A program made the position numbers and the translations under genes. Positions 8,504 through 17,486 of a stretch of 64,000 bases of DNA are shown piece by piece. The notes below the pieces were generated by a model. The model ran no database searches, had not been told where the DNA came from, and was given only the letters and a program-made list of their open reading frames with translations. Every line of letters starts with the position of its first letter. Within the stretch, counting starts at the first letter, position 1. Source of the stretch: Tropicibacter alexandrii (lineage in GTDB: Bacteria > Pseudomonadota > Alphaproteobacteria > Rhodobacterales > Rhodobacteraceae); contig NZ_RCTZ02000001.1 in assembly GCF_003667315.2 (NCBI RefSeq), positions 372,001 to 436,000 on the forward strand, written 5' to 3'.

Positions 8504-8644
8504 ATGAAATTGATTACCGTGATCCAGGCTGGCGCGCTTCTTCTTCTGGCGATGTTCGGGGCCTATGCCAGCGCCCATGAAAACCCGACCACGCCGCCCA
8601 AGCTGTGCGTGCCAGCCCTGTCACAGGACGATTGCGCGCTGTGA
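8504..8644 (+). CDS. Small secreted or membrane-tethered protein, 46 aa
   Basis: The protein is a hydrophobic leader (about residues 3-23, ending AYASA) plus a 22-residue tail with two cysteines (KLCVPAL and DDCAL). ATG 8504 gives a standard signal peptide; an in-frame ATG at 8477 would add nine polar residues. The tail faces the convergent ccmG gene. A perfect 8-bp stem at 8654-8675 lies just past the stop. Unknown function, probably a periplasmic peptide. Confidence 0.5.
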   Translation: MKLITVIQAGALLLLAMFGAYASAHENPTTPPKLCVPALSQDDCAL

Positions 8645-8653
8645 CGGGCGGGC

Positions 8654-8675
8654 GCGGCGCTTATTTCAGCGCCGC
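8654..8675. terminator. Hairpin between convergent genes
   Basis: GCGGCGCT-TATTTC-AGCGCCGC is a perfect 8-bp stem lying between the small secreted protein (+) and ccmG (-) and covering the ccmG stop codon. It has no T-run, so the terminator role is inferred from position. Confidence 0.4.
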
Positions 8676-9203
8676 TTCCAAGGCCGGGACAAAGCGCAGT
8701 TCGTAATCGGTGCCGACCAGCGGGCCGACGAACTTGAACAGCACCACGCCGTTGCCATCCAGAATGAAAGTCTCGGGCGGGCCGGTCACCCCCCATTCGA
8801 TCGCCGTCCGCCCCGCCGGATCGAAGGCAACCGCCGCGAACGGGTTGCCGTCATCCTCCAGATAGGACAGCGCTTGCGCCTCCTGATCCTTGAAGTTCAC
8901 GCCGACGATCTTGATGCCCTGTTCGGCCATCTCCAGCAGCTTGGGGTGTTCCAACCGGCAGGGCGGGCACCAGCTGGCCCAGAAATTGACCAGCGTCACC
9001 TGCCCGTCCGCCAGCATGTCCGGCGTGATCGGATCGTAGCCGCGCAGGGCCACCTCGGTCATGACCGGATGCGGCTTGCCCTCGAAGACGCTTTCCAGCC
9101 GGTCCGCGCCCTCGCGCCCCAGCCCGAAAAAGAACAGCGCGCCGAAGATCGCAAAGACCACCGGCGGCACGAACATCAGGGGCGAGATCCTACCTTTTGC
9201 CAT
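8661..9203 (-). CDS. ccmG: CcmG/DsbE thiol:disulfide interchange protein
   Basis: Membrane-anchored periplasmic thioredoxin that reduces apocytochrome c before heme attachment. The 180 residues comprise an N-terminal membrane anchor (about 9-27), a thioredoxin fold with active site WASWCPPC (about residues 75-82) and the cis-Pro region WGVTGPPETFIL. It is the last gene of the leftward ccm run and starts inside the 3' end of ccmD (14-base overlap), indicating translational coupling. Confidence 0.93.
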   Translation of the reverse strand: MAKGRISPLMFVPPVVFAIFGALFFFGLGREGADRLESVFEGKPHPVMTEVALRGYDPITPDMLADGQVTLVNFWASWCPPCRLEHPKLLEMAEQGIKIVGVNFKDQEAQALSYLEDDGNPFAAVAFDPAGRTAIEWGVTGPPETFILDGNGVVLFKFVGPLVGTDYELRFVPALEAALK

Positions 9204-9351
9204 GGCGCTGCCTTTCCTCGATCCGCTCCAGCTCGGCCCGCACCTTGCGCGCGCGCAGGACGGACGACGCGACGAGGATGACGATCAGCGCGATGGACAC
9301 CGCGTAGGATGACAAAACCGCGCCCGCGTATTTCCCAAGGTCCGGCATCAT
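9190..9351 (-). CDS. ccmD: Heme exporter protein CcmD
   Basis: A 53-residue single-pass membrane protein that in the family stabilises CcmE on the CcmABC complex. It reads MMPDLGKYAGAVLSSYAVS, then a hydrophobic segment (ALIVILVASSVL) and a basic helical tail rich in R, E and K. This is the typical CcmD layout. The start ATG overlaps the ccmC stop (ACATGATG) and the end overlaps ccmG by 14 bases. It is easily missed because it is so short. Confidence 0.85.
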   Translation of the reverse strand: MMPDLGKYAGAVLSSYAVSIALIVILVASSVLRARKVRAELERIEERQRHGKR

Positions 9352-10076
9352 GTCGAACGCTCCCGTGCCAAAAGGGCGCGCGCCCGGCGCGCCCGGATTT
9401 CCGTCTGCGTGCGCAAGAAGACCAGCGCGATGAACAGCAAAACGAAGCCCGCGATGCAGACCAGAAGCGGGAACCAGAACACATCGGCCACGTTTTCCTC
9501 GGCATCGAGCGACAGGGACGCGCCCTGATGCAGCCCTTGGTTCCAGAAGTTCACAGCATAGCGGCTGAGCAAGGCAAAGACCGAGCCGACGAGGCAGAGG
9601 ATCGAGGTCAGGTCGGCGGCGGTGTCGTCATTCTCGATGGCCGACCACAGCGCCATGTAGCCCAGATAGAACAGGAACAGGATCAGGAACGAGGTCAGGC
9701 GCGGGTCCCAGGCCCACCATGTGCCCCACATGGGCTGGCCCCAGATCGCGCCGGTGGCCAAGGCGATCACCGTCATCGTCGCGCCCACCGGCGCGGCGGC
9801 GCGCGCGGCCAAGGCGCTGACATGGTGGCGCCGGACGATCCAGATCAGCGAGGCCAGAAGCATCATCAGCCACGCATTGATCGCCATCAGCGCCGAAGGC
9901 ACATGCAGGTAGATGATCTTGACGGTCGAGCCTTGGCGGTAATCGTCAGGGGTGAAGAAAAAGCCCCAGATCAAGCCGCCCACCAGACAGACGATGGCCG
10001 CGACGGACAACCACGGCATCAACTTGTCCGTGGTGCGGATGAATTTCACCGGATTGGCGTATTCCCAGATCGACAT
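9348..10076 (-). CDS. ccmC: Heme ABC exporter permease CcmC
   Basis: Presents heme to the chaperone CcmE at the outer face of the inner membrane. The 242-residue form starting MSIWEYANPVKFIRTTDKLMPW is chosen because AAGGCG lies 6 bases upstream. A longer in-frame start at 10139 has no family counterpart. Six hydrophobic segments are visible, with the tryptophan-rich heme-handling motif WGTWWAWDPRLTS between them. It overlaps ccmD at its 3' end. Confidence 0.94.
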   Translation of the reverse strand: MSIWEYANPVKFIRTTDKLMPWLSVAAIVCLVGGLIWGFFFTPDDYRQGSTVKIIYLHVPSALMAINAWLMMLLASLIWIVRRHHVSALAARAAAPVGATMTVIALATGAIWGQPMWGTWWAWDPRLTSFLILFLFYLGYMALWSAIENDDTAADLTSILCLVGSVFALLSRYAVNFWNQGLHQGASLSLDAEENVADVFWFPLLVCIAGFVLLFIALVFLRTQTEIRARRARALLARERST

Positions 10077-10165
10077 AAGCGCCTTGGTCCTCTTCCCTGC
10101 GTCAGGTTGGGTTACACCCGAAATATGCGGTCTTGGCAATGCGACCGTCGTTCACGTTCCCTGAA

Positions 10166-10191
10166 GTAGGATGGGTGATCACCCATCCTGC
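10166..10191. repeat. 26-bp GTAGG...TGATCA palindrome
   Basis: Imperfect copy (one mismatch at the outer arm) of the palindrome found twice at 38139-38208, centred on TGATCA. It lies between the 3' end of ccmB and the start of ccmC, both on the minus strand. Confidence 0.7.
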
Positions 10192-10204
10192 TTTAAAGTG
10201 CTCT

Positions 10205-10861
10205 CTACCTCAGGTTCACTCGCAACACGGCGGCGCTGGCAAACGGCAACAGGGCCACCGCCCCGAAACTGATCCCCGCCAGCATCAACAGCGGCGTCTG
10301 CACCGCCAACCCCTCGGCCCCGCGCCGCGCCACCTCTGCCCCGAAAATCAGCGTCGGCACGTAGAGCGGCAGAACCAGCAGCGACAGCAGCAGCCCGCCG
10401 CGTTTCAATCCCACCGTCAGCGCCGCGCCGAATGTCCCGATCACCGACAGCGCAGGCGTGCCGACGGCCAGACTGACGACCACCCACAGGTAACCCTCGA
10501 CCGGCAGGCTCAGCAGCACGCCCAAGGCGGGCGCGGCCAGCACCAGCGGCAGACCCGTCGTGATCCAATGCGCCAGCGCCTTGACGCTGACGATGCCTTC
10601 CATCGGCAGGGGCGCGGTGGCCAGCAGGTCGAGCGAGCCATCCTCCCAATCCAGCGCCAAAATCCGGTCCAGCGACAAAAGGCAGGCCAGCAAGGCCCCG
10701 ATCCACAACACCCCCGGCGCGATCCGCGACAGCAAGCCCGTCTCCGGCCCCACGCCGAACGGCACCAGCACCGTCACGATCAGGAAAAACGCCAGCCCAA
10801 GGCCAAACCCGCCTCCTGCGCGCACCGCCAGTTGCAAATCCCGCATCAACAACGCGATCAT
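10205..10861 (-). CDS. ccmB: Heme exporter protein CcmB
   Basis: Membrane subunit of the CcmAB ATPase that releases holo-CcmE from CcmC. It has 218 residues with about six transmembrane segments, the family-normal size. The start overlaps the ccmA stop as ATGA. A GTAGG-type palindrome and about 130 bases separate it from ccmC, so ccmC may also have its own promoter. Confidence 0.94.
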   Translation of the reverse strand: MIALLMRDLQLAVRAGGGFGLGLAFFLIVTVLVPFGVGPETGLLSRIAPGVLWIGALLACLLSLDRILALDWEDGSLDLLATAPLPMEGIVSVKALAHWITTGLPLVLAAPALGVLLSLPVEGYLWVVVSLAVGTPALSVIGTFGAALTVGLKRGGLLLSLLVLPLYVPTLIFGAEVARRGAEGLAVQTPLLMLAGISFGAVALLPFASAAVLRVNLR

Positions 10862-11469
10862 AGAAAGGCCTCGTCCTGCCGCGACACACCCGGCTTTGCG
10901 CGAAACGGCGTCACGTCGAACACCTCCGCCTCGGCCAGCCCAAGGTCGATATGCGTCGCCATCAGCGCCGATCCCCCTTGCGCCAGATGCGCCCGCACCG
11001 CCTCGGCGAACAACGCGACAGAGGCCGCGTCCAGCGACACCGTCGGCTCGTCCAGCACCCAGACCGGGCGGCCCGTCACCATCAGCCGTGCCAATCCCAG
11101 CCGCCGTTTTTGCCCCGCCGAGAGCGTCCCGGCCAGCCGGTCCTCCAACGCGACCAGATCGAAGGCGGTCATCGCGCGCATGATGTCGGCCTGCCCGAAC
11201 ACGCTGGCCCAGAACGACAAATTCTCGGCCACCGACAGCATCGATTTCAGCCCGTCGGAATGCGCCGCATAGGCGATGCGCTCTCCCGCGCCGTCCACCG
11301 TGCCGTCGAGCGCGGGCTGCAAGCCCGCCACCGTGCGCAGAAGCGTCGTCTTGCCCGATCCGTTCGGCCCGCGCAGCACCAGCGCGCGACCATCGGCCAC
11401 CGAAAATGAAACGCCCTCCAGCACCGGCACGCCGCCCCGTGCGACGGTCAGGTCGGAGACGCGCAGCAC
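10858..11469 (-). CDS. ccmA: Heme exporter ATP-binding protein CcmA
   Basis: ATPase of the CcmABCD complex. Residues are as expected: Walker [10 protein letters not shown] (about 34-42), ABC signature [14 protein letters not shown] (about 120-133) and Walker B VWVLDEP (about 142-148). Length is 203. It uses a GTG start one base after the Mth938-like gene stop, so it belongs to the same leftward transcription unit as yajC-secDF. Confidence 0.95.
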   Translation of the reverse strand: MLRVSDLTVARGGVPVLEGVSFSVADGRALVLRGPNGSGKTTLLRTVAGLQPALDGTVDGAGERIAYAAHSDGLKSMLSVAENLSFWASVFGQADIMRAMTAFDLVALEDRLAGTLSAGQKRRLGLARLMVTGRPVWVLDEPTVSLDAASVALFAEAVRAHLAQGGSALMATHIDLGLAEAEVFDVTPFRAKPGVSRQDEAFL

Positions 11470-11470
11470 G

Positions 11471-11824
11471 TCAGACCGGCAAAACGGCGATGGCCACGCG
11501 GCGGCCCTCGCTCAAAAGCACGTTATAGGTGCGGCATGCGGCGGGCGAGGCCATGACCTCGACACCCAGACCCGCCTCTTCCAGCTCGGCCCGCAGCGCG
11601 GCGGGCAAATGCGCGATCTCGGCCCCCATGCCGACAAACAGCACGTCGACCTGACCGACCAGCGCGCGCAGCGCGTCCACATCCGACAGGCCGCCCCAAG
11701 CCATGGGCTTGCCGCCCGCGACGATCATCGCGCCCTCGAAGGGCTGGCCGCCGACCCGGAAAAACCCCGGCCCGTAGCCATCGACCGGCACCGCATCGGG
11801 AAATTGCATCTCGTTCAGTCTCAT
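11471..11824 (-). CDS. Mth938-like domain protein (DUF498)
   Basis: A 117-residue cytoplasmic protein of the Mth938/NDUFAF3-like fold, a small beta-alpha domain found in bacteria and as a mitochondrial complex I assembly factor. Visible markers are [22 protein letters not shown] and the C-terminal [18 protein letters not shown]. It sits between a TauE/SafE permease and ccmA. Linkage to secDF is common in alphaproteobacteria but the function is not established. Confidence 0.85.
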   Translation of the reverse strand: MRLNEMQFPDAVPVDGYGPGFFRVGGQPFEGAMIVAGGKPMAWGGLSDVDALRALVGQVDVLFVGMGAEIAHLPAALRAELEEAGLGVEVMASPAACRTYNVLLSEGRRVAIAVLPV

Positions 11825-11833
11825 GTCGCTTTC

Positions 11834-12586
11834 CTATCCCCAAATGGGCAGGCCGGACAAGGCCGACGCCGCGATGATGACATAGGCCACGCCGCGATAG
11901 GATCGCGCGTGGCCGGGGCGAAACAGCGCAGCCCCGAAGATATTGCCAAGCGCATTGGGCACCACGATCAGCGCGCCGACCAGCACCGCCTCCAGCGTCA
12001 GGGACCCGCGCAGCGCCAGCATGCCAAGAAACAGCCAGTCGAAGGCAAACAGGAACAGCATGTTGTTGGCGCGGATCGCCGCTGCGGGCAACGGGCTGGC
12101 CATGTAGAACAGGATCACCGGCGGGCCGGGAATGCCCGACACGCCGCCAAGGATGCCCGACACGCCGCCGATGCCATAGACCATGGGCGGGCGCACCTGC
12201 CCCTGATAGCGCAAGCCCAGCACAAGGCAGGCCAGCAGCGCCAGCGCCACGCAGGACACGATGTAGCGGAAGGCCTGCGGGTCGAGCAGGCCCAGAAGGT
12301 ACACCCCCACCGGCAGTGTCACCACCAGCCCGGCGATCAGCCGCGCCACGTCGTGTGGCTGGCCATCGCGCCAAGCGCGCGGCAGGTTCGGGATCGGCCC
12401 GAACCCGTCCATGATCGCCAGCGCCACCAGCGCCGCGACCGGCCCCAGATGCTGGCCGGCGATGGGCAGGAAAACCATCGCCGTGCCAAAGCCCGCAAAG
12501 CCCCGCACACAGCCCGACAGGGCTGCGGCAAAGACCACCCAGATCAGCCCCGGCGTTGCAAACGCCGCGGCCAGGACCTCAGGCAT
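11834..12586 (-). CDS. TauE/SafE family sulfite/sulfonate exporter-like permease
   Basis: A 250-residue inner-membrane protein with eight or so hydrophobic segments and internal repeat-like GFAGFGTAMVF and GVSGILGGVSGIPGPP motifs typical of the family. Substrate is unknown; members are linked with sulfite, sulfoacetate or other anion export. The start overlaps the secF 3' end by 8 bases, so it is likely co-transcribed with the Sec genes. Confidence 0.88.
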   Translation of the reverse strand: MPEVLAAAFATPGLIWVVFAAALSGCVRGFAGFGTAMVFLPIAGQHLGPVAALVALAIMDGFGPIPNLPRAWRDGQPHDVARLIAGLVVTLPVGVYLLGLLDPQAFRYIVSCVALALLACLVLGLRYQGQVRPPMVYGIGGVSGILGGVSGIPGPPVILFYMASPLPAAAIRANNMLFLFAFDWLFLGMLALRGSLTLEAVLVGALIVVPNALGNIFGAALFRPGHARSYRGVAYVIIAASALSGLPIWG

Positions 12587-13547
12587 CGACGTTGCCGAAC
12601 TGGTTGCCCGTGGTGTCGGTGGGCTTGGTCCAGTCGCGCTTCACGCCCAGCCGCAGCAGGATCGCCGAGGCCACGAAGATCGAGGAATAGGTCCCCACGA
12701 TCACGCCCCAGATCATCGCAAAGACAAAGCCCCGGATCACGTCGCCGCCCAGCACGAACAGCGCGATCAGCGCCAGAAGCGTGGTGAACGAGGTCATGAA
12801 GGTCCGGCTCAGCGTCTCGTTGATCGAGATGTTGAGCACCTCCTTGAGGTCCTTGGACTTGTACTTGATCAGGTTCTCGCGGACGCGGTCGAAGACCACC
12901 ACCGTGTCGTTCAGCGAATAGCCGACGATGGTCAAAAGCGCCGCGATGGTGGTCAGGTCAAAGCGGATGCCGACCTCGGAAAACACCCCGATGGTCAGCA
13001 CCACGTCATGCACCAGCGCGATCACCGCCCCCAGCGCGAACTGCCATTCGAAGCGCAGCCAGATATAGATCAGCACCGCCCCGATGGCCAAGACCACCGC
13101 AATCGCCGCCGTCTGGATCAGCTCGCCCGAGACCTTCGGCCCCACCGATTCGACCGAGACGAACTTGATGTCGGGGCTGACCCCTTGCAGCGCGGTGCGG
13201 GTCTGTTCGATCACCTCGGGGGTCACGGATTCCTGCCCCTCTTGCGCCTCGATCCGGATCATCGCCACGTTCTGGTCGTCGCGGAAATTCGGGTCGAAGA
13301 CCTCGGTGATCACCACGTCGCCCAGCCCCAAGGTGACCATCGCATCGCGATATGCGCCGACATCGACCGCCTGCGCCGACTCGGTCCGGATCGTCGTGCC
13401 GCCCTTGAAGTCGATGCCGTAGTTCAGCCCGCGCACGCCGAAGCTGACCAACGCCAGCACGATCATGACCGCCGAAATGCCCAGCCACAGCGTCGGGCGC
13501 GAGAAGAAGTCCCAGTTGGTGTTTTGGGGAACCAGTCTCAGTCTCAT
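12579..13547 (-). CDS. secF: Protein translocase subunit SecF
   Basis: Partner of SecD; uses the proton gradient to pull secreted proteins across the membrane at the SecYEG exit. The 322-residue protein has a first transmembrane segment, a periplasmic domain beginning RGLNYGIDFKGGT, and five further segments with the family SLNDTVVVFDRVREN motif. It starts one base after the secD stop. Confidence 0.97.
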   Translation of the reverse strand: MRLRLVPQNTNWDFFSRPTLWLGISAVMIVLALVSFGVRGLNYGIDFKGGTTIRTESAQAVDVGAYRDAMVTLGLGDVVITEVFDPNFRDDQNVAMIRIEAQEGQESVTPEVIEQTRTALQGVSPDIKFVSVESVGPKVSGELIQTAAIAVVLAIGAVLIYIWLRFEWQFALGAVIALVHDVVLTIGVFSEVGIRFDLTTIAALLTIVGYSLNDTVVVFDRVRENLIKYKSKDLKEVLNISINETLSRTFMTSFTTLLALIALFVLGGDVIRGFVFAMIWGVIVGTYSSIFVASAILLRLGVKRDWTKPTDTTGNQFGNVDA

Positions 13548-13548
13548 C

Positions 13549-15210
13549 TCACACCTCCAGCGTTTTCGGGCGGCGACGCTCGAACCACATGACGATCAGC
13601 ACGCGGGTCAGGAAAAGCGCCGTGAAGACGGATGTCAGGATGCCGATCCCCAGCGTCACGGCAAAGCCGCGCACCGGGCCAGAGCCCATGACATACAGGA
13701 TCACCGCCGTGATGAAGGTGGTGATGTTGGCGTCGACGATGGCGCTCAGCGCCTTTTCATAGCCCAGTTCGATGGCCCGAGCCGGGCCGCGCGCGGTCTT
13801 GAGTTCCTCGCGGATGCGTTCGAAGACCAGCACGTTGGCGTCGACCGCCATGCCGACCGTCAGCACGATCCCGGCGATGCCCGGCAGGGTCAAGGTCGCC
13901 CCCAACATGCTGAGCACGGCAAAGAGCAGCACGATATTGACGACCAGCGCGATGTTGGCGAACACGCCAAACAGGCCGTAGGACGCAAACATGAAGATCA
14001 AAACGGCGGCAAAGGCGACGATGGTCGCGATTTTCCCGGCGTCGATGCTGTCCTGCCCCAGTTCCGGCCCGATGGTCCGTTCCTCAAGGAAATCCAGACC
14101 CGCAGGCAGCGCGCCCGCGCGCAGCAGCACGGCCAGTTGCGTCGATTCCTCGACGGTGAAGTTGCCGGTGATGATGCCCGACCCGCCGGGGATGTGGCTT
14201 TGGATGACCGGCGCGCTGATGACCTCGTCATCGAGCACGATGGCAAAGGGCGAGCCGATATTCTGCGCCGTGTAGTCGCCGAATTTCCGCGCGCCCGTGG
14301 CGTCGAAGGTAAAGCTGACGGCGGGCCGCCCGTTCTGGTCGAAGGACGGCTGCGCGTTGGTCAGTTCCTCGCCGGTGACGACGGGTGCTTGTTCGAGAAT
14401 GTAGAACACGCCCTCATCGTCGAGCGAGGGCAGGATCTCATTGCCGACCCCGGCCGGGTCGTCGGCGCTGGCGGCGCGGCCCACGACCGGCTGGAATGTC
14501 AGCTGGGCGGTGGTGCCGATGATGTCCTTCAACTCCTGCGCCGATCCCAGACCGGGCACCTGAATCAGGATCCGGTCCGACCCCTGACGCTGGATCGTCG
14601 GTTCGCGCGTGCCGACCTCGTCGATGCGGCGGCGGATGATTTCCAGCGATTGCTGCATCGTGCGCTCATCCGTGGCCTGCATTTCGGCCTCGGACAGGGT
14701 GACGATGATGACGTTGTCCTCGGCGCGGACCTCAAGGTCGGTGGACCCGGCCCCGGTCAGCGACACGACAGGCCGCGCCAGACCGCGCACCAGTTCCAGC
14801 GCCCGGTCGATGCCCGACGGCTCGGATATGCGCACCCGCAATTCCCACGGCTCGGACGGGACGAGGCGGATGGTGCCGACCGTGTCCCGCTCGGGGCGCA
14901 GCACGTCGCGCACGTCCGGCCAGAGCGCCTCCATGCGCGAGGCATAGACATCGCCGGTCCGAACCTCGGCCAGCAGATGCGCCCCGCCGCGCAGGTCGAG
15001 GCCAAGATTGACCAGACCGGATGGCAGGTAGGACGGCCAGACACTGGCCGCCTCGCGGTTTTCCGACGTATCCGCCCCGGCCTCGATGGCTTTGACAGCG
15101 TCGTTATGTTGCTCGACACGGGTATAGAACCCGTTCGGCATCGCGAAGAGCAGACCGAGCGCAACGACGCCCCAGATCAGCACGCGTTTCCAGAGATCGA
15201 TCTGCAACAT
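13549..15210 (-). CDS. secD: Protein translocase subunit SecD
   Basis: RND-superfamily translocation motor subunit of 553 residues. Present are the N-terminal segment with GLDLRGGAHLL, a large periplasmic P1 domain, and the C-terminal membrane block with AVDANVLVFERIREEL. It lies between yajC and secF in the standard order, six bases after the yajC stop. Confidence 0.97.
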   Translation of the reverse strand: MLQIDLWKRVLIWGVVALGLLFAMPNGFYTRVEQHNDAVKAIEAGADTSENREAASVWPSYLPSGLVNLGLDLRGGAHLLAEVRTGDVYASRMEALWPDVRDVLRPERDTVGTIRLVPSEPWELRVRISEPSGIDRALELVRGLARPVVSLTGAGSTDLEVRAEDNVIIVTLSEAEMQATDERTMQQSLEIIRRRIDEVGTREPTIQRQGSDRILIQVPGLGSAQELKDIIGTTAQLTFQPVVGRAASADDPAGVGNEILPSLDDEGVFYILEQAPVVTGEELTNAQPSFDQNGRPAVSFTFDATGARKFGDYTAQNIGSPFAIVLDDEVISAPVIQSHIPGGSGIITGNFTVEESTQLAVLLRAGALPAGLDFLEERTIGPELGQDSIDAGKIATIVAFAAVLIFMFASYGLFGVFANIALVVNIVLLFAVLSMLGATLTLPGIAGIVLTVGMAVDANVLVFERIREELKTARGPARAIELGYEKALSAIVDANITTFITAVILYVMGSGPVRGFAVTLGIGILTSVFTALFLTRVLIVMWFERRRPKTLEV

Positions 15211-15216
15211 GAAGGA

Positions 15217-15504
15217 TTAGCCCTGCGCCGGCTCGGTCTTGGACAGCACCTGCGCGATGGTGGACTTGATCACCTTGACCTTGACGCCATCGGCGATTTC
15301 CACCTCGATTTCGGCGCCTTCGGGCACGCGGGCCACCTTGCCGACGATGCCGCCCTGAGTGACGATCTTGTCGCCTTTGCGGACGGCCTCGACCATGGCC
15401 TGATGTTCTTTCATCTTTTTCTGCTGGGGTCGGATCAGCATGAAATACATGATCGCAAAGATCAGGATGATCGGCAGAAAACCTGCAATACCGTTTGCGT
15501 CCAT
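15217..15504 (-). CDS. yajC: Preprotein translocase subunit YajC
   Basis: Small single-pass membrane protein associated with SecDF. The 95-residue form starting MDANGIAGFL is supported by AAGGAGC about 5 bases upstream and by family length. The transmembrane segment (about 8-24) is followed by RPQQKKMKEHQ and the conserved GDKIVTQGGIVGKV. It opens the leftward yajC-secD-secF-tauE-Mth938-ccm run. Confidence 0.95.
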   Translation of the reverse strand: MDANGIAGFLPIILIFAIMYFMLIRPQQKKMKEHQAMVEAVRKGDKIVTQGGIVGKVARVPEGAEIEVEIADGVKVKVIKSTIAQVLSKTEPAQG

Positions 15505-15928
15505 CGGGATGCTCCTTGTTTTTATGGCGCGCGGGGCATCCCCGCCTGTTCGCGCGGAACCTATGGTTTGCGCAGGCCAAGCGCAAGCGGGGCAGGTGTG
15601 GAATCGACGCGGCCCGTGGCGATAAGGCGCGCTTCGGGGGCATGACGGTCCGGATGGCGGGCGTTGGAGGCATTCGGGAAGCCGCGCATCGAACGGGCCG
15701 CGGTCTGTCGATCTGCCCGTCGAGCCTGTCGATTTATCCCGGCCACATCCGAAAGACTCCATCACATTGCACAAGCTTCACCAAATCGACGGGCCGTGGG
15801 GGCGGCCCGTCGATGCGCGGCGGCCTGCGGCCTTGCTCCCTTGGCGCACAAGCCAGACGGATTGCCTTGCCGCCGCTCCCCCGCTACCGTCCCGTTCGCG
15901 AACAGGCCCCAATCGAAAGGGCCCCTCC
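15505..15928. other. Gene-free divergent region containing a 12-bp perfect hairpin
   Basis: About 420 bases between divergent yajC (-) and a protease gene (+); it should hold both promoters. No supported protein gene is visible. A perfect hairpin, ATCGACGGGCCG / CGGCCCGTCGAT with a six-base loop, lies at 15785-15814. On the minus strand it is followed by TTTGG. No minus-strand coding gene ends just upstream of it, so it may end a small transcript or be a leader structure. Confidence 0.5.
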
Positions 15929-16552
15929 ATGTGGCGCATCGTGCTGCTGCTTCTTCCCCTGCCGCTGATCGCCGAGGAGGCGGTCGGGCGGCTGAACCTC
16001 GCAGGCTACAAACACCGCGAGATGTGCTCAGGCACGCTCGTGGCCCCGGACAAGGTCCTGACCGCCGCGCATTGCGTGATTTCGGTGATCGACGGCTATG
16101 CCAAGCCCTTGGGCGACATGGTCTTCGTCGCCGACTGGAACGGCGAGAGCCACAAGGGCGCGGCCCGCATCGCCCATGTCGACATCCATCCCGGTGCCTT
16201 TTCCAATGCGCGTTTCATGATCGAGAACGATCTCGCGCTGGTCACGCTGGACCAGCCGCTGGACATTTCCCCGCTGCCCATCGGCACGGGCGCCCTGCCC
16301 GGCCCGCTGACCCTGATTGGCTATCAACGGTCGGCCCCGCACCGGCAGGCCATTACGCCCTATTGCTACGGCGCGCCCGATTACGGGCTGTGGCGCATCG
16401 CCTGCCGGGTCGAGCCGGGCCAGTCCGGCGGCCCGGTCCTGAACGAGGCGGGCGAAGTCGTCGCCATCATCAGCGCCGTGCAAGAGGAACAGGCGCTCGC
16501 CGTTCCGGTGGATGGTTGGCTGCGGGACGCGCTCAGCGCGTCAGGTCGATAA
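15929..16552 (+). CDS. Trypsin-like (S1 family) serine protease, secreted
   Basis: A 207-residue protein starting MWRIVLLLLPLPLIA (short signal peptide), with GAAAGG about 8 bases ahead of the ATG. The complete catalytic triad is visible: His48 in TAAHC, Asp101 in ENDLALV and Ser166 in GQSGGPV. Cysteines near the His and before the Ser are placed for trypsin-type disulfides. It probably acts in the periplasm or outside the cell. The final 20 bases overlap the convergent RTX-type gene. Confidence 0.87.
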   Translation: MWRIVLLLLPLPLIAEEAVGRLNLAGYKHREMCSGTLVAPDKVLTAAHCVISVIDGYAKPLGDMVFVADWNGESHKGAARIAHVDIHPGAFSNARFMIENDLALVTLDQPLDISPLPIGTGALPGPLTLIGYQRSAPHRQAITPYCYGAPDYGLWRIACRVEPGQSGGPVLNEAGEVVAIISAVQEEQALAVPVDGWLRDALSASGR

Positions 16553-17306
16553 GCTCGAAGTCCAGCGCATCGATGCCCGGCCCGCTCACCGTCGCCAGCA
16601 GCGTGCCATTGGCCTTCAGCCGCACCTCGTCACCGTCGCGCGTTTGCCGGATGTCGGGATCATCGCCAAGGAAATCCGGGTCCTGATTGACCAGCACCAC
16701 GGTCTCGCCTTCCTCGTAATCGGTGATCGTCACCGCTTGGTCGGTCTCCTGTCCGATCCACGACCGGAACATGTCCGGCCCGCCTCCGCCCGACAGGACA
16801 TCCCCATCGTCGCCGTCCAGAAGATCCGCGCCGAACCCGCCGTTCAGCGTGTCGGGCGCATCGGTGCCGGGCGCGTCCAAGGCATAAAGGTAATCCGCCC
16901 CCAGCCCGCCAAAAAGCTGGTCGGACCCGTCATCCGACAGGACGTCATCATTGCCATCCCCGCCATAGAAGGTGTCATCGCCCGACGGCATTTCGCTCAC
17001 ATCGTCGATGTCGTAATCGTCCTGAATGGTGTCATTGCCATCGCCGCCGCGCACGAAGTCATCCCCGTCCTGCGCCACGATGAAATCGTCGCCGCCTTCG
17101 CCGCGAATGGTCTCGGCCCCGTCGGTGCCTTCCAGCCCATCGGCCCGGTCGGTGCCGATGATGTCCTCGAGCGGCGCGACACCGTCCTCGTCCTCGGCGG
17201 AGCCGCGCGCCGCGTCGACTTCGTCGCGGATTTCATCCTCGACCGCGCCCACCACCAACGACCCAATGCCGAAAGCCCCCAGCAAAACCAGCAATATGGC
17301 GGTCAT
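16533..17306 (-). CDS. RTX-type calcium-binding repeat protein with N-terminal membrane anchor
   Basis: The 257 residues start with a hydrophobic segment (MTAILLVLLGAFGIGSLVVG), then an acidic linker and several GGxGxDxx nonapeptides (GGDGNDTI, GGDGNDDVL, GGLGADYL, GGFGADLL, GGGGPDMF) between residues 60 and 180. A beta-rich tail follows (ITDYEEGETVVL). Such repeats form calcium-loaded parallel beta-rolls. Unlike exported RTX proteins it begins with a membrane anchor, so it may be displayed at the inner membrane. Function unknown. Confidence 0.8.
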   Translation of the reverse strand: MTAILLVLLGAFGIGSLVVGAVEDEIRDEVDAARGSAEDEDGVAPLEDIIGTDRADGLEGTDGAETIRGEGGDDFIVAQDGDDFVRGGDGNDTIQDDYDIDDVSEMPSGDDTFYGGDGNDDVLSDDGSDQLFGGLGADYLYALDAPGTDAPDTLNGGFGADLLDGDDGDVLSGGGGPDMFRSWIGQETDQAVTITDYEEGETVVLVNQDPDFLGDDPDIRQTRDGDEVRLKANGTLLATVSGPGIDALDFELIDLTR

Positions 17307-17486
17307 GTTGCGTCCCCGAACCTTGAAAAATGCCTCGTCCGGTCCATTGATAACCAGTATTGGCGCAAATTGTGTCAGTCGCGTGGGGGACAAACCGTTG
17401 CGGCATCGTGAACAATTTCCCGCCCCTACCGTACCGGATCGGAATGGGGCATAACACACGCGACTCAAAGACCATTGGAGGATCCG

